A stretch of 64,000 nucleotides of DNA from NCBI GenBank assembly GCA_916610825.1, contig OU744449.1:17201354-17265353 (forward strand). Reading direction: 5' to 3'. The notes under the pieces are model-generated. The model worked only from the letters and a program-made list of their open reading frames with translations, searched no databases and was not told the DNA's origin. Of this stretch, positions 14,551 through 26,905 are shown piece after piece. Positions within the stretch are counted from its first letter, which is position 1; every line of letters begins with the position of its first letter. The stretch is from Haliclystus octoradiatus (taxonomy: Eukaryota > Cnidaria > Staurozoa > Stauromedusae > Haliclystidae). Made by a program: the position numbers and the translations under genes.

Positions 14551-14724
14551 TCAGTCACCATCTGTCATTTGGAGGAATTGACGGTAGTTGTCTCGTGTAC
14601 ATTCCCCTTTAGAGTTGAACAGAAACTTATAATAGCTGCCATCTGCACAGATTGCTAAAAATAAAAAAATTGTGAAATATTTAAATAAAAGCCTGCTGTA
14701 TAAATAAAAATAATAATAATAATA

Positions 14725-14816
<92 letters not shown>

Positions 14817-17800
14817 TGATTTACTGTATAATTCATGGCGCCTCATTGCCCAAATCCATAAGCCTAAATCTATAATCCAAATCAAGCCCAAACAACCAAC
14901 AAAAGTTTACCATTTGAAAAGGAAATTAGTCCGGAATGCGCAGAGCAAAAGATTGAAACTGTAAAAAGAGTACCTGCCTTCCCAGTCCAACAGTCATGTG
15001 AAAACCGTTGTGAGAAATTATTTAGGTAGTAAATAAATTATTGTTAACCAAGATTTCAGAACAAAATTGTAGACCCAAGCTAGACACAATATATTTGATA
15101 GATAGAGCTTCATTCAGAAGTACCGCATGGGACCACTACTTTGTGAATTGAATTACTGTATTTTGTTGCCGCTTACCTATCACTGAGTTCTTATCAGCCC
15201 CAAATGCACAAATGCAATGTGCCCCACTTGGAACTTGGAAACGGGAAAAACTTGCTTTTGAATTAAAATATTTTGGTAGTAAACTGAAATTAAAACAAAA
15301 GTAAATTGAGTTTTGGAATACAAGACAATACATGTTGAAATTGACAATGATTTTCATTGCATTTATCTAGATTTGCACTTACTATCAACAAATATTTAAC
15401 AAAACTTTGACCAGGAATGACAAAAAGCAAAGTTGAGATTGCGTTAGGGAGGATACACTTTTTAAGTATAACTTGTAATTGTATAACTTTTAAGTCTAAT
15501 GGTGGGGGTATTTCTGAAGAATACCGGTAAGATCAACATAGATAAAATCAACCATAAAAATAATTAAATACTAAACAATTGCAAAAATAATTGAATTCTG
15601 TACAGCTAGCGAAAAATCAAAAGGAAATAATTTTAAATCCCAAAAAAATAATTGGTAATTTCCTTTGCAAGATGATAAAGTGAATTGACAACAATTTTCC
15701 TGTCACGGTGCACACATGTATTATATATCCCTAATATAAACTTACGGGAAAATTAGGATGAACTAAACGCAAAATGGAATAGTAGTATAACAGACCCTGA
15801 GACCCAATCCTAGGGACATCTGTATTGTTGAGAATGGCAAATGAGTGCTCACCTTGATGTTTTACTCCGTTTGGGATCATCAACAGAGAATATATGAACA
15901 GTACCATGATCACTTGAAACACACAGTCGAGATGAGTCATGGTTGAAATTGATACTGAAACAAATTACAGTTATATTAGAATGTAAAGATAATATTGACC
16001 TTCTCAAGATGCCCTTTATTATAATAGAAGAGTGGCTCTTCGTAGTCTTCTAGCTAGAATACTGACAAATGCCACTTTCCTCGTCACAGACAAGGTACTG
16101 CAGACTAATTTCAACAGATTACATGACAGATTCACCATGACAAAGCAATTGCATTTGAAAACCACATACCAAAAGATATGAAGGATAAAGAAGCACCACA
16201 CACAATATCACAGAAGTAGTATACACACACTAATGGCAATTCTACGATTGTACTAGCCTCCAGACCATTGTAGCAAACAAAAATAAATTGAGACATTTCT
16301 TGAATTACTTGTTGCCTTGCAAAATATGCACAATTCAAGTTTGTAGTACTTGTTCTATTACTGTATCAGATAGATGTGCATAAATATGTGTGATTTTCAA
16401 GCTGTCAGGAGAAATTGCTACATATTTGTAGGCCGGATGAAAGCATGATTGCTACTGATTTAAAGTATAGAAGTGGTCAGGACTTGGACCAATATAAAAA
16501 ATAGGATCAATGGCAAAAGAATAATTTACCGTAGTATAAATTTATATCCAACTTAATTCATTCCAAAGCCTATGATAATCTTATTATATCTACAATTTTG
16601 TACATCGTTTTTGACCTACCAATAAATCATAGCACTACCAGCCCCTCTTCTTAGTTCATGTAGCTGTTGTCCGGTTGATGTATCAAAAACACGAATGAGT
16701 GTACCCTAGAAAAAGAAAAGATTAAGTAACAAACAACACATACTATATAATATATACATGTACATGTAAGTACAACTTCCCAGTTATCTACGAAGTAGCT
16801 AACAACCTATTCAAGCGGCGAGAAGTTAATTACGTTTAAACCGTTTATCACCTACGTTAAGGAGGCGAAGGGGATGCTCTCATTTTCAAGAAGTATATAC
16901 ATATACGCGCATTTTGAAATTAACGGCGCACAGTAATTGCACCGTCCTTAACAAAAATAGTTAACCTTTCTCTCAGTAGTGGTGTCTTCCCGGAGGCACT
17001 CAAAACTGCTAAGGTTTCTCCATTGCACAAGGGAGATACCATCACCGAGAGAACAAACTATCACCCAATCTCCGTACTCCCTGTTATCTCGAAACTTTTA
17101 GAAAAAGCTGTATATATGCAATTTAACCATTATCTGTGATTACTGCGCTGTCGCATGGGGGAATTGCAAAGTCCAACACCTTGACTGCCTCCAGAGATTA
17201 CAAAACAGAGGAATGAGGGCTGTACTCCGTTGTAATTATCGCACTCGAATCTCTGATATGCAAAGCCGGCTTGGCTGGCTTTCTGTCAGAGACAGAATAA
17301 CCTCACACCAACTAATGCTCACTCACAAACTAAAATTCAATCTAGCTCCTCCTCTGCTCTCCCATATATTTCAACAACCAAATACGACCAAGACAAGATC
17401 TCACACCCATAATGACATATACATCAAATCAGCCATCGCCACTCATTTCAATATGCTGCTGCTCACAAGTGGAATGATCTACCGTCTACAATGAAGGAGG
17501 CTTCCAAAAGGAAAAGTTTCAAAAGTCTCCTTGAGAAGCATTTAAATACCAATAAAATTACAGCATCTAATAACTGTTAAGTTTCGTATTTAATTAACCT
17601 TGTAGCTGTATATATATATATGTGTATTATTGTAATCAATTATTTTATGCTTATTCTCTAGTTTATTACGTAAATCAGTCCTGTGAAAAAAAGTTATTGT
17701 AAAACTTATCAGGTTCTGAATAAATGATGATGATGATGATGATGATGATGTAGTACAGTGATACTATTTGTAAAAGTCTTGATTGGCTAACTCCAGCGAC

Positions 17801-20800
17801 TGAACCACAAAAGCAAAGCAACTCAGTAGCCGTGTTAAAAGACTAAAACTCGTTGTAATTGCATCATTGATGATAAGATATTTATAAATTTAGAATTAAA
17901 ATGATTTTCTTCTTTGCATCATTTTGCATCAAATCGGAAGTGATTCAAAATTGTAACCCTGGATCTGTGATGAAGAAAGGCAAAATATGACGAAGACGTG
18001 AAGATTTATAGGTAAAATACGATCTAACAAGTAAAAGATTTTGAAAAAAATATTTTTTCTTTAAATTTTGATCCACAATTTAAGGGTTACCGGTACTGCA
18101 TCACACGGCAGCCTTGTAATTAGGTTCTCTGATAACAACACCGGGGATGTTGGTATAAGAGAACCCAAACACGGCTGCTGTGCAGTACCATTTAGTATCA
18201 TCAATCTATGGAAATAGTAATGATATAATGCTATAGAGCATCAGTAGATAAGTGTCTTTGATTATGGTCAGCAGGACAGCAGGGTTGTCTGTTCAAATCC
18301 TACCTTGCGAAATTGACAACCGGTATTACAAAGAGTATTTGGTTATAAAATGCAAATATGCCTTACTTTGATTAGAATAAGTAAGCTACATAGTAAACAT
18401 ATGCAACAATTTGCCTGGATCATGCGGTGTGAAGTGTTCAAAATGTTTACCTGTGTGTCAGGTTGTACAAAGTGCATGATCCTGGGAACTTACTTCCTGG
18501 AAGGCCAGCACAGAATAGATTATTAAATGTTATGGTAGTACTTGTTTTTATTTAAGTTGATATTGTTGGCAGGGTACGACAAAAGGTTCAGCCTTCTGGA
18601 ATCATAGAGGTATTCAACATTTTCTTTTGAATTTAATTGTTGAGTTTGACCAATAAATCATTAAAAATATCAAACTTTTCTGATATATTTGCTCTAACAT
18701 TCCAGAATCTAGGATTACAGGATTCCTATCTTTGTCGGACTCTGATTGTTGGAATTCAAAAACGTTTGTCTTTGAAATTTATGCAATTAATTTCAATATA
18801 AATAACATTTCAAAACTTTGTAGCAATTCTATAGAAATCCAAAGTATTTTGAATCCAATTCAGAATTCTGAAAAGAAAATTTCCAACAACCTTGTTTCCA
18901 GAAGGCTAAAATGTTTGTGACATCCTGATTATATTCTGTAATTTTATATTCTGACACAAGTAAGAATTATGCAGACACTTTTAACAAGAACTCCATCTGT
19001 TGCCTTCTTCCTTTGTTCCTTTATTTCATTTGTACACGAAATAGGGAGAGCATTGTGAACAATAACCTAATTGCTTAATGTGTTACCCTTGCCAAAGAAA
19101 CATTTACAGTCATACACAATTAAATAGTGTGCATCTCAAACAATGAGTGATCAGCTCAGATGACATTGCAAACCCATCAGGGTCCGACAAAAGGTTCAGC
19201 CTTCTGGAATCCTAGAGGCATTTTAACCATCTTTTCTGATTTTTTGTTGCTGATGTTTGACCATTAAATCGTTAAAAATATCAATTTTCTTCTGAATTTG
19301 CTCTAACCTTCCGGAATCTAGGATTCCTACTTTTCCTCCCCATCAACGTCAACTCAACAATCAAGTGTTTGAGATCAGTAATGGTCATATATTACGTTCA
19401 TTGTTCTGAGAAAACATAAGATGTTTATCACAGACAAAGAAACAATTAGGCGTGAATGATGCTCACCTTTTCTGATGCGCTTGCTAATCTGGTGCCTTGA
19501 AGATTCATAGATAAACAATGCAACATGGCCTCATGGGCTTCAATCTCTGTCACAGGTTTTTCCGTATTGGCAAGATCAACAATCTGAACATGGCCACATT
19601 TTCTAGCTGGATACGCTAGCAGGGAATTGTTGCTACTTGGACAAAGGACACAGAGACCTTGAAATGAAAAACAATAACAAATATTAGAAATGTGGTTGAA
19701 GAAAGGTTTTATTATTAAGAGATGGTAATGCAACACGCACAGGCATCAAGTAAAAGGCATTCAATAATTGCATTAACTACCTTTGGGATTTTCACAAGTT
19801 TCAAAAACGTGCAATTGCTGTGGATTCTGTGTGAACGTGTACACTTTGATCATTGCATCCAATACAACAACAATTCTAAAACAACATCAAGTAAGCTGAA
19901 TATAAAATCCCAACTTAAAGAGAGAGAAAATCCAAGGCAAACATAGTACACAATATAAAAAATATAAAACACCCAATGTGTGAGTGAGCCTCAACTGGTA
20001 TTCTATATCATCTCTATACTAATTGTTCAAGTCAGACTTTTGAGCTTTTATTGATTTTGCATTATCAAATCGATAATGATATATACAATCATATGACATT
20101 CTAAAATATCACAAAGGTTTTCTGCGATCTGATTGGTCGAAAGAGGGTGCATGAAATCCTAAGGTAAAACATGGCTCCAAAAACCGCGAAAAATCGCTAG
20201 CTTCAAAAGTTTGATCAGTGATAAAATGCAGAAATTATAACTTTCCGATAACAATCCAATAAATATCTCAATTATGGCAACGAATTACAAATAACATTTA
20301 GCTGAAGCTCTTTATATTTATTGAAAAGCGTCGTAAATGAGTTATTTGCCGTGCAGCATGCAAAATAAAAACACAGAATGAAAGACAATTATAAGCTACG
20401 CTGTTTCAAGGTAAACCTTAAATTTAGATAACAATTAGTACATCAATTTCTAGAGAACTATGTGCAATTTATATTACAGAAGTTCTTGTATGTGTCTTCA
20501 ACAATATATATCTTGTTGCGGGATTTCCTTTGCTTTGGTGTATGAATTGAAATTGAATTTTAAATAGTGAATTCGTGAATTGAGAATCCGCCCTCGAATG
20601 AGATTCCGACGTTTGTTTTACTTTAGAAAAGGGTTACCACACGCTAGCAAATGTTTGTATTCATATTTACTAAACTCGAAAAAGTTGGGAGACACTCGGG
20701 AAGCCAAAAATCACTCGCTCGGAGCTCGTGATTTTTTAGCGCTTCACTTGTGTCTCCCAACATTTTCTCGTTTAGTAAATATGAATACAAACACGGCAAG

Positions 20801-23800
20801 TGTGTGGTAACCCTTTATTAATATAATGATATAGACAATTCCGATAATAAAATAAATTCTCAAATAAATAATAAATAACGAATAAATAATTATAAAAGAA
20901 ATATTATTAAGTTATAAAATAAAAAGTGCATTAAACGGGGGAGGGGTTGAGCAATAGTTTTATTGGTAGAGTGAGAATAATAATAATTAAGCAAAAAGAA
21001 CCCAGTGGTTGATGCAAAATTAGTATTATCTTTCCGATAAGCCGTACATTAGGTGTTGACTTTGCGCTGTTTTCGTGAACACTTCAAAATTAGTTTTGCT
21101 GTGTCAAAAGTAATGAGCTCGACTAAAGCTAATAATTAGTCTAAACTAAAGCTGAGGCTCAAGAATCGTAATCAAATCCAACAGCCTATTGATTACAGCT
21201 TTATCAAACAATAGTTTTATAAAATACAACGTATGTGGCATACCTATCTCTACGTAGTTTAACTGCTTTGACATCACTTGAAAAATCCAATGTAATAACA
21301 CATTTCTTTTTCAAGTCGTCCCAAATTTTCACTAGAACAAAATTATGACAAGATATTATAATTGTTATACAGTAAGCTTGCATTGTTTAGACTTCAATAC
21401 TGGACTGTACTTTGTATGTTGTAAGACAAACAATTCAAATAAATTTTAATTATGAGAACATAGAAATTAAACTAGAACATTTAGATTTGCAGGTGTGGTG
21501 TTTCTTGTTCAAAATGAGGCATGGTCACAGCATTCAGTCGTTGGAGTCTCGAAATGGACAACGACATGCTGGCCAGAAAAATGTTAAGATACCTAAAATA
21601 GATAACTATATTGCAGTTGGTTGTGACGTTTAGTCAATGATTGAGGGAAATGTTAATTGCCACACCTAGCGGACATTTGTAGACATTTGCACTACATCAC
21701 TCCTAAATCACAAAGAAGTAATATGACAAAATCAGAAAACAACCTTCTGCTTCGTTCACAGATATCTAGATCCCAAATACCAAGTAGAAGTAGGCACAGT
21801 AAAAACACTGTTATGATTGAATGATTAAATTATTGTTAGGCAGTCAAATTAAAATGACTATTTTACATGAAATTAAATAATATTGATGGCTAAATAATAG
21901 CATTAAGAATTTAAATCGAAGTCAAAATTAAGCTTTTTTGATACTTCGAGCTGGTGTCAACTTCAATTAGAATCTGAGTTGTATATTGGTACATGTACAT
22001 TTCTGCCTCCAAACTACAATTTCCATAGACTGCTATTTTTGCAAAGACATGTGTATGGTGTCTGCATATATTCAGCAATGACAATATGGAGTCAGACAGT
22101 CAGACAGCTAGCAAAACACAAGAAATAATTTCAGGGTTATTGCTCCATTGAATGAGCATTCTCTATTATTAAGAATTAAATCAACCTTCTGTCGGTGGGT
22201 ACTTTGGATTTTTCCCTCCGCCAATTAATGCCAAGTAGTTACATCTGAATAGCATTTCAACTACCCCAACTCCGCCATCGTCAAAATCTGAAAATGAAAT
22301 CAAATTATCCATTATTACTACTTACAACACTCCAGGTTTGTAGGCTGTAGCAAGCAATTGCAAAACATTGTGTAATAAAGGTATTGAAGGATTGAGGCTC
22401 GCTCATAAGTGCCATATGTCACACCCATTTTTTCATGCCAAGCTAAAACAACTACCTTCAATCAGAAACAGTACAAAGCGGGTAGCAAATTGCTTATCTA
22501 CTATAAATAATCAAAGACAATGTTAAAGGGGTGTTCCGTGCGCCCAGGGTCCGACAAAAGAATTTACCTTCCGGGAACCTGAGTTTTTTCTCAAATTTCT
22601 TCGGAAAATTTTTCCCGGAAATAGCGTTTATAGTCATTTTTGCGTGAATTTTTCAACTTGTTTCAAAAGCCCGTCTCAGAGTCATAGGTATGGAAATTTT
22701 CATAAATATATAGCTTATCTTTATACCTATAAATGCGAAAGTATGCCTGTGCTCCATGGTAATGTTTTCTGCTGTATTCTCAGTCGGTTTTCAAGTAAGA
22801 TATAATAATAAGTATGTTACTTATCATTGGAATCGCTGTTTTTCAGTTGTAGTTTGGATGGGCTTCAATTTTGTTATTACCCCCTTCTGATTGGTATAAC
22901 TAAAGAAATATACTGTTTAAAATGCATTACAACTGATTAAACTTCGTTGTTTGTCAAGTTCCAAGAACACATCTTTAATCAGCAAATTATAGTTTACAAC
23001 GGAAAGATAATTATAAAACTGTGATCGTAATAGCCGAAATATTTCATCGTTAACAAAGACTTTACAAAGGGTCTGCTGAAGACTTTTACTTAACACGTAC
23101 TCCGTACTTTCATTTGATTCTATCTCGATACAATCATACGCAAACGCAATTATCGAACTGTTCAAAATATGTTCGATGCTCGAAGTTGAAGCCAACGCAA
23201 ATAGTTGTGAATATTAAATCGCTAATCGACTCCACTACAGACAACATCAGTCGTGAATTGCCGAATATCCTGCTACACAGACATGTTCATGTTCTCAAAC
23301 TGTAGACACTATGAGCATGATTAGACTTCATTTTGTTTCGAAACAAAACTAGACATGTATATATAAAGTTACCGAAATACTTGAATAATGTTTAATGGAA
23401 ATTCCAATTCAAATATTCAAGAATAATAATTTAATGTAGGCCTACAGACAACGAAAGCGGTGAAGATGCCGAAGTTAGAGAAGCCACGTCAACTCAAAGA
23501 CAAATACGATAGATAAACAAATGTAACCACGATTTTCAAACTGAACGCAGAATAATTTTGTTAGTTTGCTCGCGATGATTGTGAAGGCGAGAGGGAATAA
23601 AATACTTCTGCGTTTACGAGTTTGCGAGATCACATCAATTAATCATTCATTCAATTCGAATGTTGTGACGCCTGACGTACTTCACACATTGTTATGAAAC
23701 AAAGCGAGCGTGTAATGAGACACTTACGTTGAAAATTGAACTGTTTATTATGTTGATGAATAAATAGACATAGTTATATTAAATATAAAGACATGTAAAT

Positions 23801-25733
23801 ATTAATTCTTATTAAATAAATTATATTAATTTGAAAACTTCGGATAACTGACGAAATCTTCCAACCTTCGGAATTTAATTTACAAAACTTGAACGGGAAA
23901 AGTTTAAATTCTTCGGAATTCTTCGGAATTTGCCCAAACCTTCCGGGAACCTGGTTCCCAGGTTCCCGGACTTTGTCGGACCCTGCGTGCGCCTATATCT
24001 GTAATATTATTGATTTAAAAGGAAGCATAACCCAACAACAACAAAGGATGCAAATTTAAGACAAATACGGTAACTATGTAAGAACTCTTCATTCATAATA
24101 AGATGAAAAAGTTTCAATCACTCATATAAGTCATAAGTAGGACAGCATATAGATAAATCAGAATAAATAATTTGAAATTATTTGTTGTACGGTAGATAAG
24201 TATGCTACCTTGGCGCTCTTTCTCTTTCAAAGGATCACAGTTGTAAATACGGAAACCAGTTTCCATGCCACATGCAAAGCATCCTGAATAGATTGATACA
24301 AAGTATAACTAGAATAATAATACTGACAGATTATATTGAAATGAAAGGTACAGATTGCATGGAATAATCTGGTAGCCTAGTTAGCATGCAGTGTTATCCT
24401 CTTGGTAACTTTTTTTTAGAAGAAATCAACTGTTTGCAATAAAATATATGAAAACCCTGTTTGAAAATAGTATTTTTTTATTCCGAATCAATTTTCTACA
24501 TAAGCTCACAGGGGTGGGTATGGGAAACCAACTAGCAACTAGCAACTAGTAACTTGATCTATTTCAATGAATACACTGCTTTTCATGTATATTTTCTTCA
24601 GTTTTATAAACTATTTGTAATTAATAGCTGTCTCGTACTTCGTGTTCTTTTTCTTTTTATAGTTATATAAGTATTGCAAAAAATCACATAAAATAGGAAC
24701 GTGTGCCAGATTGGAAAGTTTGCTGTTTGCGGGCAAGATCTTGGCAGTGCAATCATTTTCGCGGGTGAAATTCCAGCCGCGCATTTCAAAATTTTATCCG
24801 TATTTTATAAGAAAATGACATAATTTCCATGATTATTTAGATGCTATGTCTGAAATTTGCCAACACATTTGATTTTCTAAGTTATAAATATTTACAAATT
24901 ACAATGTTTTCGTCATTGTTAAAGGCATGACCTAAAGCCATGAAGCGTGTAGGACTTATCATTACATGTAATTGTAATCAAAGATGCTCCGTGAATTATG
25001 ACGGATGATCGCTACTTCTCTTGTTTTACTCATTTTGATGGAATTTGGCTGCTAATTGAAAAGATCCTGAAGTTATATTTTATATCAGAATATGGAAACT
25101 AGTATTTATGAATCTTGAGTATCTCAACAGAAACTGTAGATATGAAAGCTTGGTTTTTACAAAGAAATCGTATCTAGTTACTAGTTGCTAGTTGGTTTCC
25201 CACACCAACTCACAACTCACAGTCAAATTCAACGTAATAAATGTAATAAACATTGATTTAAACTCTGAATATAGTTATGAGTTAGAAAATTCGTTTGACA
25301 ATGAAAATTGATATTTTTGCTAATTCAAAACTTTATCAAGTGCGAGACTGCAGGTATCACTCTGAGCGGTTTAGTTAGAGTTTCATTCATATACACTACC
25401 ACTAACTCACTAGGCCTAAGCAGCACTGCTATTCTACTTTCCATTCTAGATCGATATTCCGATATTCTGAACGAATGAGGATAATCAGCCGGAGGCAGAA
25501 CTGGAAGCCTAGTCTAACAAACTTTACTACTAGAGGTAATATCTTTGGCGTAACATAAATGTTTTCCAGATAGGGTCTAGAGGTAAGTCAGATAGGCCTA
25601 CCTAACTTTGTAGGCCTAGTTTGTAACTTCGTATTCGTTAAAATATACTGTTCACTCCTGTCTTACCTTGGTCCTGATTGAAGCCAGCAAACAAAAGACC
25701 GTTTCCATGGGGACTTACAACTCCTAAATTCAT
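14551..25733 (-). CDS. WDR45B: WDR45B (WIPI3), PROPPIN-type autophagy beta-propeller
   Basis: WIPI3 binds phosphatidylinositol 3-phosphate on forming autophagosomes. Ten exons with matching phases give about 338 residues (human about 344). Read in transcript order they are 25667-25733, 24209-24283, 22186-22287, 21244-21331, 19781-19875, 19467-19657, 16620-16705, 15853-15954, 15177-15283 and 14551-14654. The start [20 protein letters not shown] and segments such as [39 protein letters not shown] and [14 protein letters not shown] match WIPI3 rather than WIPI4. The lipid-binding LRRG motif is present in HELRRGAGS. The loop before LLPKYF is about six residues shorter than in vertebrates. The donor after exon 3 (GTTGAT) is weak. 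The introns carry many mobile-element remnants. Confidence 0.95.
14709..14816. repeat. (AAT)n microsatellite
   Basis: About 108 bp of almost uninterrupted AAT units, in the last intron of WDR45B. Confidence 0.95.
16005..16140 (-). mobile_element. SINE 3'-core fragment
   Basis: Read on the - strand it contains AATCTGTTGAAATTAGTCTG, then CTGCAG and, further on, AGCCACTC. The same order occurs in the tRNA-derived SINE at 48997-49345 (+). The tRNA-like head is absent, so this is a 5'-truncated copy in a WDR45B intron. Confidence 0.55.
16940..17756 (+). mobile_element. Decayed non-LTR retrotransposon (LINE) fragment
   Basis: From about 16960 the + strand encodes a reverse-transcriptase segment typical of CR1/L2/Jockey-type LINEs ([19 protein letters not shown], then [16 protein letters not shown]). 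It jumps from about 17140 to the C-terminal region ([35 protein letters not shown]) and ends with CTGAATAAATGATGATGATG, a microsatellite tail. The catalytic core between the two parts is missing, so there is a large internal deletion. It lies antisense in a WDR45B intron. Confidence 0.8.
18092..18189. repeat. Short foldback (hairpin) repeat
   Basis: Imperfect inverted repeat. GGTACTGCATCACACGGCAG at the left pairs with GGCTGCTGTGCAGTACC at the right, and GGTTCTCT pairs with AGAGAACC further in. No target duplication was found. Confidence 0.65.
18570..18744. mobile_element. hAT-like miniature element, 175 bp
   Basis: Terminal inverted repeats CAGGGTACGACAAAAGG and TTTGTCGGACTCTG are flanked by an exact 8-bp duplication ATTGTTGG (18562-18569 and 18745-18752). 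An 8-bp duplication and CAGGG termini are typical of hAT transposons. There is no coding capacity. It lies in a WDR45B intron. Confidence 0.88.
19178..19340. mobile_element. Truncated hAT-like miniature element
   Basis: It starts CAGGGTCCGACAAAAGGTTC and follows the 18570 element closely to about 19335 (GAATCTAGGATTCCTAC). The expected right terminus TTTGTCGGACCCTG is missing, and CTTTTCCTCCCCAT follows. The right end has been deleted. Confidence 0.75.
20624..20820. repeat. Foldback element with about 70-bp arms
   Basis: AAAGGGTTACCACAC at the left pairs with GTGTGGTAACCCTTT at the right. The arms continue through TTTGTATTCATATTTACTAA and TTGGGAGACAC, leaving a loop of about 60 bp. It lies in a WDR45B intron and has no coding content. 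Confidence 0.85.
22545..23985. mobile_element. hAT-like non-autonomous element, 1,441 bp
   Basis: The ends CAGGGTCCGACAAA and TTTGTCGGACCCTG are inverted repeats, with CTTCCGGGAACCTG motifs just inside. The exact 8-bp target duplication CGTGCGCC is at 22537-22544 and 23986-23993. The inside shows no recognisable transposase. The only moderate reading frame (- strand, 22917-23195) resembles nothing I know. It lies between WDR45B exons 2 and 3. Confidence 0.9.
24512..25210. mobile_element. Inverted-repeat element, about 700 bp
   Basis: GTATGGGAAACCAACTAGC near the left end and GCTAGTTGGTTTCCCACAC at the right end are inverted repeats, each followed inward by CTAGTAAC-type sequence. A related left end and internal block recur at about 951-1480. 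No transposase is seen. It sits in WDR45B intron 1. Confidence 0.7.
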
Positions 25734-26905
25734 TTTTATGTTTTATATTCAGTTTAAAAATGTGTAAAAATCATGCATCCATCTCTCTTTGGTTGCCATA
25801 GTCTCAGTAAAAACAACGAACACAATCGACTACCAGGTAATAAGAAGCGACCGCCATTTTAAGTTTCTCGCCGAAACCTCAAACAGAAGGCTGGTATCCA
25901 GTTGAGATAAGATTACTAAACATCATTGCGCAATATGCGCACTACTACTTTCCGTGAATGCAAACATCTCTGTCAAAAGACTCCGAAAAGTGCCGAGGTG
26001 CCACGCCCATTTCTAAATAAGTTGTATTTAATACCGTCTGAGACGTCTTTTTGTAGCACAATGGCTAGCAAAAGGAAGATAATACATATGGGAGGTCGAT
26101 CAAAGATCCTTCCTTACATATTCGTGTTCACAAGCGGGAAGAAAATGCCCGAAAATTCATGCAGTAAATTTCATCGACAGCTTATATATTCATTAAATAT
26201 AGGAATGGCGTATTCGGTTATGGCACGTTTAGGTAGTGTATACGTTTATGTACGTTATTGAGTTTGCAATTTATTTAATTTAAAAGAACTGAAGAAAGTA
26301 ATATGTTACCTGAAGGTCAGGGTGTCACAAAGGTTTAGTCTTCCGGGAACCACGCTTCCAAATTGAAAACCTTCCGGATAAAATTTAAAATGCTTCGTAA
26401 ATCTTGAGAAATGTTACCAAAATTTGACTTACTTTGAAGCAAGATGAAATGAAATCCAAAAATTATAGTTTTAAATAAGAAAACACAAAAAAAAAAAATT
26501 GAAAACCTTCTGATTCCTGTTGGCCTTCCGGGAACCAGGACCCCAGGATCCGACGCACTTTGTGACAGCCTGCTAAAGGTAAACCTTCATATTAATTGAA
26601 AATACAGCAATATGATCATTCAGCTGCTTGATAGAATTAGTTACTCGCAACTGTTGTCGGTGATAACGCAGTCAGAAATAAATCAGAATTGAGTTCATTA
26701 ATGCAAAACTTTAACTTTCAAATTCATATTATGAGACTATATCTACAATTCAACGGAAATTCAAATAAATTTTTCAAAATTTTGCCAAATGCTGTCTTAT
26801 TCTAAATTGTATCGAGTTCAAAGCTGATTAAGTTCTATTTCTATTGCATTACAATATTATATATATTCTCTTAACACATTCCAAAATTCTATGTATAAAA
26901 CGGAG
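25734..26905. other. Upstream region of WDR45B and the coiled-coil gene
   Basis: WDR45B starts leftward at 25733, and the unnamed gene at 26906-27575 reads rightward, so this is probably a shared divergent promoter plus upstream exon(s). Candidate first exons lie at about 26060-26230: an ATG at 26061 opens a frame that could end at the donor near 26235. An alternative frame over 26070-26167 ends at a GTAAAT donor. Neither is convincing. A hAT-like element occupies 26318-26572. Confidence 0.45.
26318..26572. mobile_element. hAT-like miniature element, 255 bp
   Basis: CAGGGTGTCACAAAGG at the left and CTTTGTGACAGCCTG at the right are inverted repeats, with CTTCCGGGAACC motifs inside as in the 22545 element. 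The flanking 8-bp sequences are CTGAAGGT and CTAAAGGT, with one mismatch. Confidence 0.85.

Noticed and set aside
14655-14891. Poly-isoleucine open frame
   Set aside because: It is a translation of the AAT microsatellite in a WDR45B intron.
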